Positions 15,523 to 22,962 of a DNA stretch of 26,462 bases are shown piece after piece. This DNA is from Clostridiales bacterium (GTDB lineage Bacteria > Bacillota > Clostridia > Lachnospirales > Lachnospiraceae). The position numbers and the translations under genes were made by a program. The notes under the pieces are model-generated. The model was given only the letters and a program-made list of their open reading frames with translations, was not told the DNA's origin and did not search any database. Numbering within the stretch: the stretch's first letter is position 1; each line of letters begins with the position of its first letter. Location: the NCBI GenBank assembly GCA_018366495.1, contig JAGZHZ010000032.1, forward strand, positions 1 through 26,462, written 5' to 3'.

Positions 15523-16204
15523 GTCGGGAAGCAGAGCATGGGGCTTTGCCTCGCCGGATAGTGATTATGATGTTCGTTTCATATACGTTCGCAAGAAAGA
15601 AGATTATTTGCGATTGGATGAAAGAAGAGATGTAGTGGAAGGACAGTTGGATGATGTGTTTGATATCAATGGCTGGGATGTGAAAAAAGCATTACGTCTG
15701 TTATACAAATCAAATCCAACCGTGTTTGAATGGTGCGCATCCCCGATTATCTATCGAACTTCGCCTGAATTTGAACAGTTGAAAACACTGCTGCCACTCT
15801 ACTTTTCAAAGAAAAAAGGATTCTATCATTATCAGCATATGGCGGAGACAGATTATCGCGAATATTTAAAAACAGATGAAGTAAGAATAAAGAAATATTT
15901 TTATGTTTTAAGACCGTTGCTTGCCGCAAAATGGATTCTCGACAGGGGCTGTCCGCCGCCAATGCGATTCTCTGAATTGGTGGAAGCGGAATTGGAGAAT
16001 GATCTGAAACCAAAAGTGGAGCGATTACTGAAAATAAAGCAGGATCTTCCTGAAACGGGATTGGCTCCAAAAGATCAGAGATTGACAGATTATATTGAAT
16101 CTATGCTGGAAATGATGAAAAGCAAGGCTGATGAAATACCCCAAGATGATCGTGGGTGGGAAGCGCTGAATGATTATTTTATGTCTCTGTTTGGATTATC
16201 ATAA
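15449..16204 (+). CDS. Nucleotidyltransferase of the RtcB-associated YcgL/COG3541 type
   Basis: A 251-residue Pol-beta-superfamily nucleotidyltransferase. The active-site pattern is clear: ESGSRAWGFASPDSDYDVRF with Gly27-Ser28, Asp39 and Asp41. SNPTVFEWCASPIIY and a C-terminal helical region fit the predicted nucleotidyltransferases often encoded beside rtcB. In those operons the enzyme is thought to act in RNA end processing or repair; that role is knowledge of context, not visible in the sequence. ATG 15449 has AAGGAG seven bases upstream and lies inside the extended rtcB frame. With rtcB broken, this gene survives without its partner and probably without its original promoter. Confidence 0.8.
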   Translation: MEKLIVSKLQEMEEKENIRILLAVESGSRAWGFASPDSDYDVRFIYVRKKEDYLRLDERRDVVEGQLDDVFDINGWDVKKALRLLYKSNPTVFEWCASPIIYRTSPEFEQLKTLLPLYFSKKKGFYHYQHMAETDYREYLKTDEVRIKKYFYVLRPLLAAKWILDRGCPPPMRFSELVEAELENDLKPKVERLLKIKQDLPETGLAPKDQRLTDYIESMLEMMKSKADEIPQDDRGWEALNDYFMSLFGLS

Positions 16205-16567
16205 AAACGGTAAGGTATAATGTTTTGTCCAGATACCTGGCAGTTTTATTGTTGAACAGCTTAAAATAGGCTTTGTAAAATTTTTGTTTGTTTTGCGTCA
16301 AAGAGATTAGAAACTGATTGAAGAAAAAAATGAGAATTTTGTGAAGAGATACAAGAAATGAAAAATAATACTTAATATAGGGATAACAAAAGTACTATTC
16401 ATCTGCTGCAACAGGGTGAATAGATTATCGGATGTATAGTGAAAAGTCGGGCAGAACTGGGTATTATGTATGAGGGACGCTTATCGGAACAATAAAAAAA
16501 GTCGGAAAAACGGGTGGATTTTCCGCCCGCTCTTGATATACAATTTTGTACCTGGTATATATATAAC
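16205..16567. other. Intergenic stretch with no gene seen
   Basis: No open frame with a ribosome site and no recognisable protein fragment is visible on either strand. Two small inverted repeats occur: CTATTCA/TGAATAG at 16395-16423, and CGGGTGG/CCGCCCG near 16514-16532, which lacks a T-run. Confidence 0.6.
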
Positions 16568-16606
16568 AAAGGCGAAAAGCTGATTTTATTCAAACCTTTC
16601 GCCTAA
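16568..16606 (-). terminator. Terminator of the arsenic operon
   Basis: AGGCGAAA (left arm, about 16570-16577) pairs with TTTCGCCT (16597-16604). On the minus strand it lies just past the arsC stop and ends in a TTTGTTAT tail. Confidence 0.7.
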
Positions 16607-16624
16607 TATTATTATAGAAGATAT

Positions 16625-17071
16625 TTACAGACTTTTCTTCATAGTCTCCTGACTTCCTATAGGAATCAATATATTTTTCTCTATTTTCTCTGTTAACTCA
16701 AGTATTTTTTCGTGAATTATTTGGATTGTTTTTGAAAACTCAAAATCAGATTTTCCCGTAGGATCATTTAAGCCCCAATCCTCTCTATATTTACATGGTA
16801 TTGCAGGACAATTCACATTGCATCCCATTGTAATTACAATATCTACTTGAGGTATTTCAGATAATAATTTGGAATGTTGTGTTTTTTCCATATCTATCTG
16901 ATACATTTTTTTCATTAGACGAACAGCGTCCTGATTGATTTGAGGTTTTGTCTCTGTTCCAGCCGAATAACTGTCAAAAATATTTGAAGAAAGATATTTC
17001 CCTAATGCTTCCGCAATTTGACTGCGACAAGAGTTATGAACACATACAAAAGCTACTTTAGGTTTTTTCAT
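16625..17071 (-). CDS. arsC: Thioredoxin-linked arsenate reductase (ArsC, LMW-phosphatase type)
   Basis: A 148-residue cytosolic enzyme that reduces arsenate to arsenite. The P-loop CVHNSCRS puts the nucleophile at Cys10 and the loop Arg at 16. The redox cysteines sit in MGCNVNCPAIPC (Cys84, Cys88, Cys93), like Cys82/Cys89 of the S. aureus pI258 enzyme. WGLNDPTGKS contains the general-acid Asp region of this fold. The start overlaps the thioredoxin stop (ATGA) and has AAAGGTGG upstream. It is the last gene of arsR-arsP-trx-arsC; the thioredoxin-like protein next to it is a plausible electron donor. Confidence 0.9.
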   Translation of the reverse strand: MKKPKVAFVCVHNSCRSQIAEALGKYLSSNIFDSYSAGTETKPQINQDAVRLMKKMYQIDMEKTQHSKLLSEIPQVDIVITMGCNVNCPAIPCKYREDWGLNDPTGKSDFEFSKTIQIIHEKILELTEKIEKNILIPIGSQETMKKSL

Positions 17072-17430
17072 ATATCCAATCCACCTTTCCCCGTATTATT
17101 TTTTATCAATAGTGATTTAATTTCTTCTGATGTCAATACTTTTCCATAAGATATAACTTTGCCGTCAAGAACCAATGCCGGTGTAGACATCACTCCATAA
17201 CCAGCAATTTCTTCAAAGTCTGTAATATGCTCCAGTTCATAATCTAGTTGAAGTTCAGATAATGCTGTTCGGGCTGCTTTTTCTAATTTTATACATTTCG
17301 CACAACCAGAGCCTAATATTTTAATTCCTTTTTTTTCCTTTTTAATTTCTGTATCTTGTATAGTTTTTGACATACAGTTTTTAGCACAGCAGCAAGATTT
17401 TTCTGCTTTTTTCTTTCCAAATAATTTCAT
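17068..17430 (-). CDS. Small thioredoxin-family protein with a Cys-rich N-terminus
   Basis: A 120-residue protein. From about residue 34, GIKILGSGCAKCIKLEKAAR is the redox centre (C-A-K-C) of the MTH895-like small thioredoxins, and VMSTPALVLDGKVISYGKVL carries the cis-Pro segment. The first 25 residues add KSCCCAKNC, an unusual cluster that could bind arsenite or another soft metal; that is inference. Such genes regularly follow DUF318/ArsP permeases. AAGGAGA stands before the ATG and the stop overlaps arsC. Confidence 0.85.
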   Translation of the reverse strand: MKLFGKKKAEKSCCCAKNCMSKTIQDTEIKKEKKGIKILGSGCAKCIKLEKAARTALSELQLDYELEHITDFEEIAGYGVMSTPALVLDGKVISYGKVLTSEEIKSLLIKNNTGKGGLDI

Positions 17431-17452
17431 TTTTTATGTTCTCCTTTTAAAT

Positions 17453-18466
17453 TTAAATAAATAGTGGACTAAAAATATTAAAGAGATAACCTACAATTAT
17501 AATACCAGATGTACAGATCGTAATAAATAACGTTAACAATTTTGGCTTTACTACTTTTTTCAGCATAATTAAAGACGGTAAACTCAATGTTGTTACTGCC
17601 ATCATAAATGATAAAATCGTACCTAATTGAGCACCTTTTATAAGTAAGGCTTCTGCAATTGGTATGGTTCCGAAAATATCAGCATACATTGGCACTCCGA
17701 CAAGTGTCGCTAAAATAACTCCAAATGGATTGGAGCTTCCTAAAATATTTTCAACCCATATTTCCGGTATCCAGTTATGAATAATTGCTCCTATACCTAC
17801 TCCGATTAGAATATATGGAAATACCTTTTTAAATGTTTCTGTTACTTGTTCTTTCGCATATTGGATTCTGTCTCTTGTAGTTAATATAGGAGAATTTATG
17901 TCTATGCTGCCTGCATTTTTTACAAAATCTGCTACATACTTTTCCATATGTAATTTTTCAATTAAAGTACCACCAATAACGGCAATTACTAATCCGATTA
18001 TCACATAAGCAAAAGCAATTTTGGCGCCGAAAATGCTCATCAACAATACAAGACTTCCTAAATCAACCATAGGAGAGGAAATTAAAAAAGAAAAGGTTAC
18101 CCCTAATGGCAGTCCAGCGCTTGTAAATCCAATAAATAAGGGAATAGAAGAACATGAGCAAAAAGGTGTAACAGTCCCTAGCAATGCAGATATAATGTTT
18201 GCGCCTATACCATGAAAACGTCCTAATATTTTCTTGCTCCGTTCTGGAGGAAAATAACTTTGTATATATGAAATAAAGAAAATCAACAGGCATAATAAAA
18301 TAGTAATCTTGGTTATATCATACAGAAAAAATTGAATACTTCCTCCTAATCGACTGTTAATATCTAAGCCTAGTATGGATAAGACATTTCCGATTAAACC
18401 ATTTAACCATTTCATTCCTAATAGTTGGTCTTGAAAAAAAGACCATATTAAATTGAATATTTCCAA
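17453..18466 (-). CDS. arsP: ArsP/DUF318-family efflux permease
   Basis: A 337-residue membrane protein with about eight to ten hydrophobic helices. The diagnostic segment TPFCSCSSIPLFIGFTSAGL followed by FLISSPMVD is that of the DUF318 family, whose member ArsP exports trivalent organoarsenicals; others are linked to arsenite or divalent metals. A second conserved repeat, VGVPMYADIFGTIPIAEALL, lies near residue 255. The start is a TTG at 18466 with AGGAGG about eight bases upstream on the minus strand. Position between arsR and arsC supports an arsenic role, though the exact substrate (arsenite or methylated arsenic) cannot be read from sequence. Confidence 0.85.
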   Translation of the reverse strand: MEIFNLIWSFFQDQLLGMKWLNGLIGNVLSILGLDINSRLGGSIQFFLYDITKITILLCLLIFFISYIQSYFPPERSKKILGRFHGIGANIISALLGTVTPFCSCSSIPLFIGFTSAGLPLGVTFSFLISSPMVDLGSLVLLMSIFGAKIAFAYVIIGLVIAVIGGTLIEKLHMEKYVADFVKNAGSIDINSPILTTRDRIQYAKEQVTETFKKVFPYILIGVGIGAIIHNWIPEIWVENILGSSNPFGVILATLVGVPMYADIFGTIPIAEALLIKGAQLGTILSFMMAVTTLSLPSLIMLKKVVKPKLLTLFITICTSGIIIVGYLFNIFSPLFI

Positions 18467-18486
18467 AAAAATGCCTCCTTTTATAT

Positions 18487-18502
18487 ATCAAATTTTTTTG
18501 AT
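18487..18502. promoter_or_regulatory. ArsR-type operator 3, between arsR and arsP
   Basis: ATCAAATTTTTTTGAT shares the ATCAAA/TTTTGAT frame of the two copies upstream of arsR, so arsP probably has its own repressible promoter or a roadblock site here. Confidence 0.65.
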
Positions 18503-18515
18503 GTGAAAAAGTTTT

Positions 18516-18543
18516 ATAAAAGCCATCTTTCGATGACTTTTAT
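18516..18543 (-). terminator. Hairpin at the 3' end of arsR
   Basis: ATAAAAG pairs with CTTTTAT and CATC with GATG, with one mismatch and a four-base loop, overlapping the arsR stop. On the minus strand a weakly T-rich stretch follows, so it may partly terminate the arsR message before arsP. Confidence 0.45.
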
Positions 18544-18845
18544 TTGCAACAGCTTGATAGGTTTTTATTATTTGGTGTCGTTAATTCTAATAATCGTTTT
18601 AACGCATATTCACTACCGTTTTTACTAAGACTGTAGTGCGTCCATTTTCCATCTTGTCTTGCAGTAACAATGCCGGAATCGCAAAGTATTTTCATGTGAT
18701 AAGATAAGGCTGATTGTTTTATATTCATTTTTTCGATTAGAACACAGGCACATTTTTCGCCGCTCTTTAAGTAATCTAAAATCGTCAATCTTTTTACATC
18801 ACAGAGAGCTTTAAATATTTTAGCGTCTTTTGAAAAGTCAGTCAT
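18540..18845 (-). CDS. arsR: ArsR-family repressor
   Basis: A winged-helix repressor of about 101 residues. GEKCACVLIEKMNI carries the Cys-x-Cys arsenite-sensing pair at the recognition helix (the ELCVCD position of ArsR), and SALSYHMKILCDSGIVTARQ is the HTH with its wing following. The C-terminus ends in SSCCK, two further cysteines. Three ATG codons follow a GTG in a row; the last (18845) is eight bases from GGAG and is preferred. Two palindromic sites upstream and one downstream of the gene fit repression of itself and arsP, released by As(III). Confidence 0.88.
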   Translation of the reverse strand: MTDFSKDAKIFKALCDVKRLTILDYLKSGEKCACVLIEKMNIKQSALSYHMKILCDSGIVTARQDGKWTHYSLSKNGSEYALKRLLELTTPNNKNLSSCCK

Positions 18846-18861
18846 CATCATCACTCCTCAC

Positions 18862-18877
18862 ATCAAATTATTTTGAT
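18862..18877. promoter_or_regulatory. ArsR-type operator 1
   Basis: ATCAAATTATTTTGAT lies immediately upstream of the arsR ribosome site. It is a near-perfect palindrome of the same form as the sites at 18487 and 18919. Confidence 0.75.
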
Positions 18878-18918
18878 ATATATCATAAACTTTGAAAATG
18901 AATTTGTCAATACTTTAT

Positions 18919-18934
18919 ATCAAAATATTTTGAT
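18919..18934. promoter_or_regulatory. ArsR-type operator 2 (perfect palindrome)
   Basis: ATCAAAATATTTTGAT is a perfect 16-bp palindrome, 57 bases centre to centre from operator 1. The pair would flank or cover the arsR promoter. Confidence 0.75.
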
Positions 18935-19542
18935 GTATTTTTTGGATATTTATAAAATATTTAACAGAGCACACCACGTTTCCGATTTTTATGCGCAGCC
19001 CGGTGGGACTTTTTTATCTATGGAGTGTTTTATGTACCAATATCTAAAACAAATGCTAACAATCGCACAGCAGGTGCAATCATATATTGATGTCGGAATG
19101 AACAGGATTTGTAAGTGAACTTGAGGAGTTGTTTCAGAAGAATAGAGGCGTTATCAGTTTACAGCTATGAACTTTCCCGTAGATTGAAAAGCGCACTGGA
19201 GTGTTCATACTCCGTCATATTGCATATAATATAATACAGACATAATCGAACAAAATTGTTCAGAATGATTAGGTTTTCGGCGAAGTGCTACGATAAGCAC
19301 CTCGCTATTTTTGCGTCAAGAGGAAGATAAAACCATTAAAAACGGCAAAATTAGAACGCGATATTTTGGAAAGGATTAGATTTGTTGCCGATATTATGGT
19401 ATAATAACGAGGAAAGCGACTGTCATGCTTGCACGAACAGCCATTTGATGAGAAAATAATTGAGACAATAGTCGAGATGATATACTTATAATGATAAACT
19501 TGTGACTGAAAAAGTAATCGCATGAAGAATGTGAGGTAAGCT
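18935..19542. other. Gene-poor stretch with hairpin and promoter-like sequence
   Basis: An open frame runs to 19118, ending in SMECFMYQYLKQMLTIAQQV, but has no ribosome site and no family I recognise; it may be a gene scrap. Overlapping TATAAT boxes lie at 19225 and 19230. An interrupted palindrome, GAACAA-AA-TTGTTC, is at 19248-19261. The stem GCGAAGTGCT/AGCACCTCGC (19280-19305) is followed by a short T-run. Together these could be a short transcript of unknown role. Confidence 0.4.
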
Positions 19543-20154
19543 ATGCTTAAAAATAAATTGGGTATTACAGATTCGACAGAATTAGCAAGAACGGAAGAAA
19601 AAATCAGTAAGCAAAAAGCTCTTGAAATGTTTGAGAATGGCTTTTTTGAGACGCTAGAACTGGGCACTTATAAAAGTCTTGCATTGATTCATCGATATCT
19701 TTTTGACGAGATTTATGATTTTGCCGGTAAATTACGCAAGGTCAATATTTCAAAAGGCAATTTTCGATTTGCTCCTTTGATGTATTTGGAGGCTGCTCTG
19801 GAGAGCATAGATAAAATGCCTCAGTCAACCTTTGATGAAATTGTTGAAAAATATGTGGAAATGAATGTGGCGCATCCGTTCCGAGAGGGAAATGGAAGAA
19901 GCACGAGAATATGGCTTGATCTGATGTTGAAAAAAGAGATCGGCTATGTGGTTGACTGGAGCAAAGTGGATAAAGAGGATTATCTGCTTGCTATGGAGCG
20001 AAGTCCCATCAAAGATATCGAAATAAAGTTTCTTCTTAAAAATGCCCTTACAGACAACGTAAATGATCGAGAAATTTATATGAAGAGCATCGATTACAGT
20101 TATTACTATGAAGGTTATTATGTGTTTAAGATGGAAGATTTGACAGAAAAGTAA
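19543..20154 (+). CDS. Class III Fic protein (NmFic-like adenylyltransferase)
   Basis: A 203-residue single-domain Fic enzyme. The active site HPFREGNGRSTR is canonical (HxFx[DE]GNGRxxR) with catalytic His111. Near the C-terminus SYYYEG (Ser186 to Glu190) matches the inhibitory [ST]xxxE[GN] motif, so the inhibitory helix lies after the Fic core, the class III layout of Neisseria meningitidis NmFic. Known members move AMP from ATP onto target proteins such as gyrase and topoisomerase IV subunits, with activity controlled by oligomer state. GAGG precedes the ATG. No separate antitoxin gene is needed in this class. Confidence 0.85.
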   Translation: MLKNKLGITDSTELARTEEKISKQKALEMFENGFFETLELGTYKSLALIHRYLFDEIYDFAGKLRKVNISKGNFRFAPLMYLEAALESIDKMPQSTFDEIVEKYVEMNVAHPFREGNGRSTRIWLDLMLKKEIGYVVDWSKVDKEDYLLAMERSPIKDIEIKFLLKNALTDNVNDREIYMKSIDYSYYYEGYYVFKMEDLTEK

Positions 20155-20215
20155 GCGGACAGATTTTGAGCGAAAATATAAACAGACCCAGTATCAGGAA
20201 ATGGGAGGAAAATGG

Positions 20216-21106
20216 ATGCGGTATTTGTCAGTTGCTGAAACAGCAGAAAAATGGAATGTATCAGAACGCAGTGTTCGCAATTACTGTGCCCATAAACGTG
20301 TAGAAGGTGCGTTTATTACCGGTAAGACCTGGAATATTCCAGAAAATGCAAAAAAACCGGAACGTTCCAATAAAAAAAGAGAAAAGCAGAGGGAATTGCT
20401 GGATATTCTTCAAGAGGAAAAGAGAGCATCGTATTCTGGGGGTATTTATCATAAAACGTTGATTGATTTGACTTATCATTCCAATTGCATGGAGGGCAGC
20501 AGCCTGACTTATAACCAGACCAGATGTATGTTTGAGACGAATACGATTGCTGTAGAACATGAAGTTTTGAATGTGGACGATATCATTGAAACAGCAAATC
20601 ATTTTCGGTGTGTAAATATTGTGATTGAAAATGCAAAGGCAGCATTGACGGGAAAATTGATCAAAGAGCTTCACATAGTTTTGAAGAATGGAACAAGTGA
20701 TTTTCGAAAAGACTGGTTTGCAGTGAAAAATTATAAGAAGCTGCCGAATGAAGTTGGCGGGATAAAAACAGCACTTATGGAAGAAGCTGCCGATCAGATG
20801 AAAGCATTGTTGGCAGAGTATAACGGGAAAGAAGAAAAGACTTTGGAAGATATTCTGGATTTCCATGTAAAGTTTGAACGAATTCATCCGTTTCAGAATG
20901 GTAATGGGCAAGTGGGGAGATTGATTCTGCTTAAGGAATGCCTGAAACATCATATTGTTCCATTTATTATTGGAGAAGAATTAAAACAGTCTTATTATCG
21001 AGGGGTGAAGAAATGGAATAACGAGAAGGGGTGTCTGATAGATATTTGTCTGAAGGCACAGGAGAAATATAAAGAGTATTTGGATTATTTTAGGATTGGA
21101 TATTAA
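20216..21106 (+). CDS. Class II Fic protein with N-terminal HTH and an altered Fic motif
   Basis: Residues 1-50 (YLSVAETAEKWNVSERSVRN) form a MerR/excisionase-type DNA-binding helix pair. The inhibitory motif SNCMEG (Ser89 to Glu93) lies before the Fic core, the class II order. The active-site motif reads HPFQNGNGQVGR: His224 is kept, but the Mg-binding Asp/Glu is Asn228 and the phosphate-binding Arg is Gln232. These changes should weaken or alter AMP transfer, so the protein may be inactive, use another nucleotide or act mainly as a regulator. The frame opens at 20201, but GGAGG lies inside that segment, seven bases before ATG 20216, which is taken as the start. Confidence 0.82.
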   Translation: MRYLSVAETAEKWNVSERSVRNYCAHKRVEGAFITGKTWNIPENAKKPERSNKKREKQRELLDILQEEKRASYSGGIYHKTLIDLTYHSNCMEGSSLTYNQTRCMFETNTIAVEHEVLNVDDIIETANHFRCVNIVIENAKAALTGKLIKELHIVLKNGTSDFRKDWFAVKNYKKLPNEVGGIKTALMEEAADQMKALLAEYNGKEEKTLEDILDFHVKFERIHPFQNGNGQVGRLILLKECLKHHIVPFIIGEELKQSYYRGVKKWNNEKGCLIDICLKAQEKYKEYLDYFRIGY

Positions 21107-21120
21107 GCAGGAAATGAGAT

Positions 21121-21270
21121 ATGCCTATGCCAGTGGACAAAAACTGGCAATTTGAGCTGGAAGAATATGTCAAACAGAGTAAGTCTGGTCAAATTGAAAA
21201 AAGTGAAGCTTGGGAGATCTCAATCGGATTACAGGTTGTAGACGGCTTGCAAACATCTGCCTATCTGTTT
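21121..21270 (+). pseudogene. N-terminal VbhA-like antitoxin segment of a Fic gene, truncated
   Basis: The frame MPVDKNWQFELEEYVKQSKS followed by EAWEISIGLQVVDGLQTSAYL matches the antitoxin-VbhA-type N-terminus that precedes the Fic core in a common Firmicutes family of about 300 residues. After SAYL the similarity ends and DGGS begins a different protein (the BrxL-like fragment). No Fic core follows, so the gene is a scrap. The family match is from memory. Confidence 0.6.
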
Positions 21271-21489
21271 GATGGCGGTTCTTGGCGAAATGAGCATTGG
21301 AGGAACTTTTTTGAAGGTGAATGAACTTGCCAATACCATTCAGGACTGCCTTGACAGCGGTGCAAAGAAATTCTGATGCCTGCTGTAACTGATCAGGCTG
21401 CTATACCGTCAGATTTATCGACAGCGTTTGATTTTATTTTAGATAAAACATCGAAAGAAGCAGTGATTAAGACTTTGGGAGTGAATTAA
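21271..21489 (+). pseudogene. C-terminal fragment of a BrxL/Lon-like protein with frameshifts
   Basis: Two frames together read MSIGGTFLKVNELANTIQDC, LDSGAKK, then, after a shift of one base near 21371, ILMPAVTDQAAIPSDL and AVIKTLGVN with a stop. This resembles the end of the Lon-like protease domain of BREX BrxL proteins (SIGGT..KV..LA..., DSGAKK(V/I)L(L/M)P, then a KALGV-type end). An earlier extra base near 21286 separates it from the preceding GGS. The rest of any BREX locus is absent. Confidence 0.5.
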
Positions 21490-21504
21490 AAAGGTGGTGA
21501 TGTT

Positions 21505-22500
21505 ATGGCAAATGTAATATGGGGAATCCATACACAGGATGATCATTTATTTCTAAATGACAATGTAATTGCAATAGGATGGAGAGCATTTGGAGACTTA
21601 AAAGCGATAGAACCTACTCGTGAAGCATTTAAGAAACATTATGAAAAAACTTATCCTGAGGTTAAACGAGGAAGTATTGCAACGTGTGCCGGTATGCTGT
21701 ATCGTTTTTTATATGAAGTTGAGGTTGGGGATTATGTTGTATTTCCTTCAAAGAGTGATAGAAAAATCAATATTGGTCTTATTGAGGGAGAATATGAGTA
21801 TGTACCAGATGCAACAGAGTATGTTCAGCAAAGAAGAGTGAAATGGCTGAAGCATCCTCCAAGAACCTTTTTTTCTCAGGGAGCATTGTATGAAGTAGGC
21901 TCTGCATTGTCATTTTTTGTTGTTAAATCCTATGCAGATGAATATTTAGCTGCATTGGATAAGAATATAAAGAAGAATTCTGTAATTTCCTCCGATGATG
22001 AGGATGAAACTGTTGCTGCGACAGAAGAGGATATTATTGAAACAACAAAGGACTTTATTCTGAAGGAATTAAGCAAGAACCTCAAAGGATATGATCTGGA
22101 AGAGTTTGTAGCGGATCTTTTGAACGCAATGGGGTATCGAACGACAGTTTCTAAACATGGTGGAGATAGTGGGATTGATATTACGGCATATAAAGATGAA
22201 TTACCTCCAAGGATTCTTGTTCAGGTAAAGAGTCAGGATGGAGATATTAAGGAAACGACCATTCAGTCCTTAAAAGGTGCGATGAGAGAGGGCGATTATG
22301 GTCTTTTTGTCACACTTTCAAATTATACAAAAAATGCCCAGAAGTATCTGGAAAATACACCGATCATTCGAGGGATTAACGGTACAGAATTAGTGGATTT
22401 AATATTAAAGTATTATGAGCAGCTCAGTGAAAAATACAGGAAAATGATACCTTTGAAGATGGTATATATACCGGTTCCAAGGGAAAACACAAAGGAATAG
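21505..22500 (+). CDS. Mrr-type restriction endonuclease with an EVE/PUA-like N-terminal domain
   Basis: A 331-residue probable type IV (modification-dependent) nuclease. Residues ~1-150 (VIWGIH...VIAIGWRAFGDL... RFLYEVEVGDYVVFPSKSDR... RRVKWL... ALYEVGSAL) look like the EVE/PUA-like sensor domain found in front of many restriction nucleases; such domains can bind modified bases. A linker is followed by the Mrr catalytic core: LEEFVADLLNAMGYRTTVSK, GGDSGIDI with the metal-binding Asp, then ILVQVKSQ with the QxK pair. AGGTGGTGA precedes the ATG. The YjbR gene nine bases after the stop is probably co-transcribed. Confidence 0.82.
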   Translation: MANVIWGIHTQDDHLFLNDNVIAIGWRAFGDLKAIEPTREAFKKHYEKTYPEVKRGSIATCAGMLYRFLYEVEVGDYVVFPSKSDRKINIGLIEGEYEYVPDATEYVQQRRVKWLKHPPRTFFSQGALYEVGSALSFFVVKSYADEYLAALDKNIKKNSVISSDDEDETVAATEEDIIETTKDFILKELSKNLKGYDLEEFVADLLNAMGYRTTVSKHGGDSGIDITAYKDELPPRILVQVKSQDGDIKETTIQSLKGAMREGDYGLFVTLSNYTKNAQKYLENTPIIRGINGTELVDLILKYYEQLSEKYRKMIPLKMVYIPVPRENTKE

Positions 22501-22509
22501 GATTTGTAA

Positions 22510-22875
22510 ATGACTAGAAAAGAAATTTTTGAATGGTGCAGACAGCAGTATGATACTGAACCGGATTACCCATGGAATGATGGGAATGCTGTTTTGCGTC
22601 ATAAAGAAAATAATAAATGGTATGGCGTTATTCTTGCAATAGATCGTCGAAAAATTGGAATGGACGGGAATGGGGTTATTGATGTTCTGAATGTAAAATG
22701 TGATCCTGTGATGATTGGCTCTTTAAGAATGCAGGAGGGATTTTATCCAGCATACCACATGAATAAAGATAAATGGATTACTATTTTAATGAATAGACCA
22801 GAACTTAATCAGATAACGAAGGATTTACTATCCATGAGTTATGAGTTGACAAAAGTCAAAAGAAAAAAGAAGTAA
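22510..22875 (+). CDS. MmcQ/YjbR-family protein
   Basis: A 121-residue cytosolic protein of the MmcQ/YjbR family, which has a double-wing DNA-binding-like fold and no settled function. Recognisable features are the opening FEWCRQQYDTEPDYPWNDGN, KWYGVILAI, the central VLNVKCDP and the closing HMNKDKWITILM followed by a basic KVKRKKK tail. The length matches the family. It follows the Mrr-type gene closely with AGGA as a modest ribosome site, so it may travel with it by chance; YjbR genes are widespread housekeeping-like singletons. Confidence 0.82.
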   Translation: MTRKEIFEWCRQQYDTEPDYPWNDGNAVLRHKENNKWYGVILAIDRRKIGMDGNGVIDVLNVKCDPVMIGSLRMQEGFYPAYHMNKDKWITILMNRPELNQITKDLLSMSYELTKVKRKKK

Positions 22876-22890
22876 AAGGGGAGTGAGACT

Positions 22891-22962
22891 ATGAAAAACA
22901 GAACATTTCTTTGCATAGATCTCAAGTTCTTCTATGCTTCATATCGGATAGCAAATAGTTAA
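22891..22962 (+). pseudogene. N-terminal scrap of a Y-family DNA polymerase gene
   Basis: MKNRTFLCIDLKFFYASYRI is the start of a Y-family (ImpB/MucB/SamB-type) lesion-bypass polymerase, where a catalytic Asp lies in CIDLKxFYAS. A good GGGGAG ribosome site precedes the ATG. The frame ends after 23 residues and no further polymerase sequence follows, so only the first codons remain. Confidence 0.6.

Noticed and set aside
18873..19118. 81-codon frame after the ars operators
   Set aside because: It starts within the operator region, has no ribosome site and matches no family I know; kept only as a possible scrap.
19248..19261. GAACAAAATTGTTC as a LexA (SOS) box
   Set aside because: The Bacillus-type box is GAAC-N4-GTTC; here the gap is six bases and no SOS gene follows.
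20261..20953. 230-codon open frame on the minus strand
   Set aside because: It is antisense to the HTH-Fic gene, has no ribosome site, and its Cys/Phe-rich composition is that of a shadow frame.
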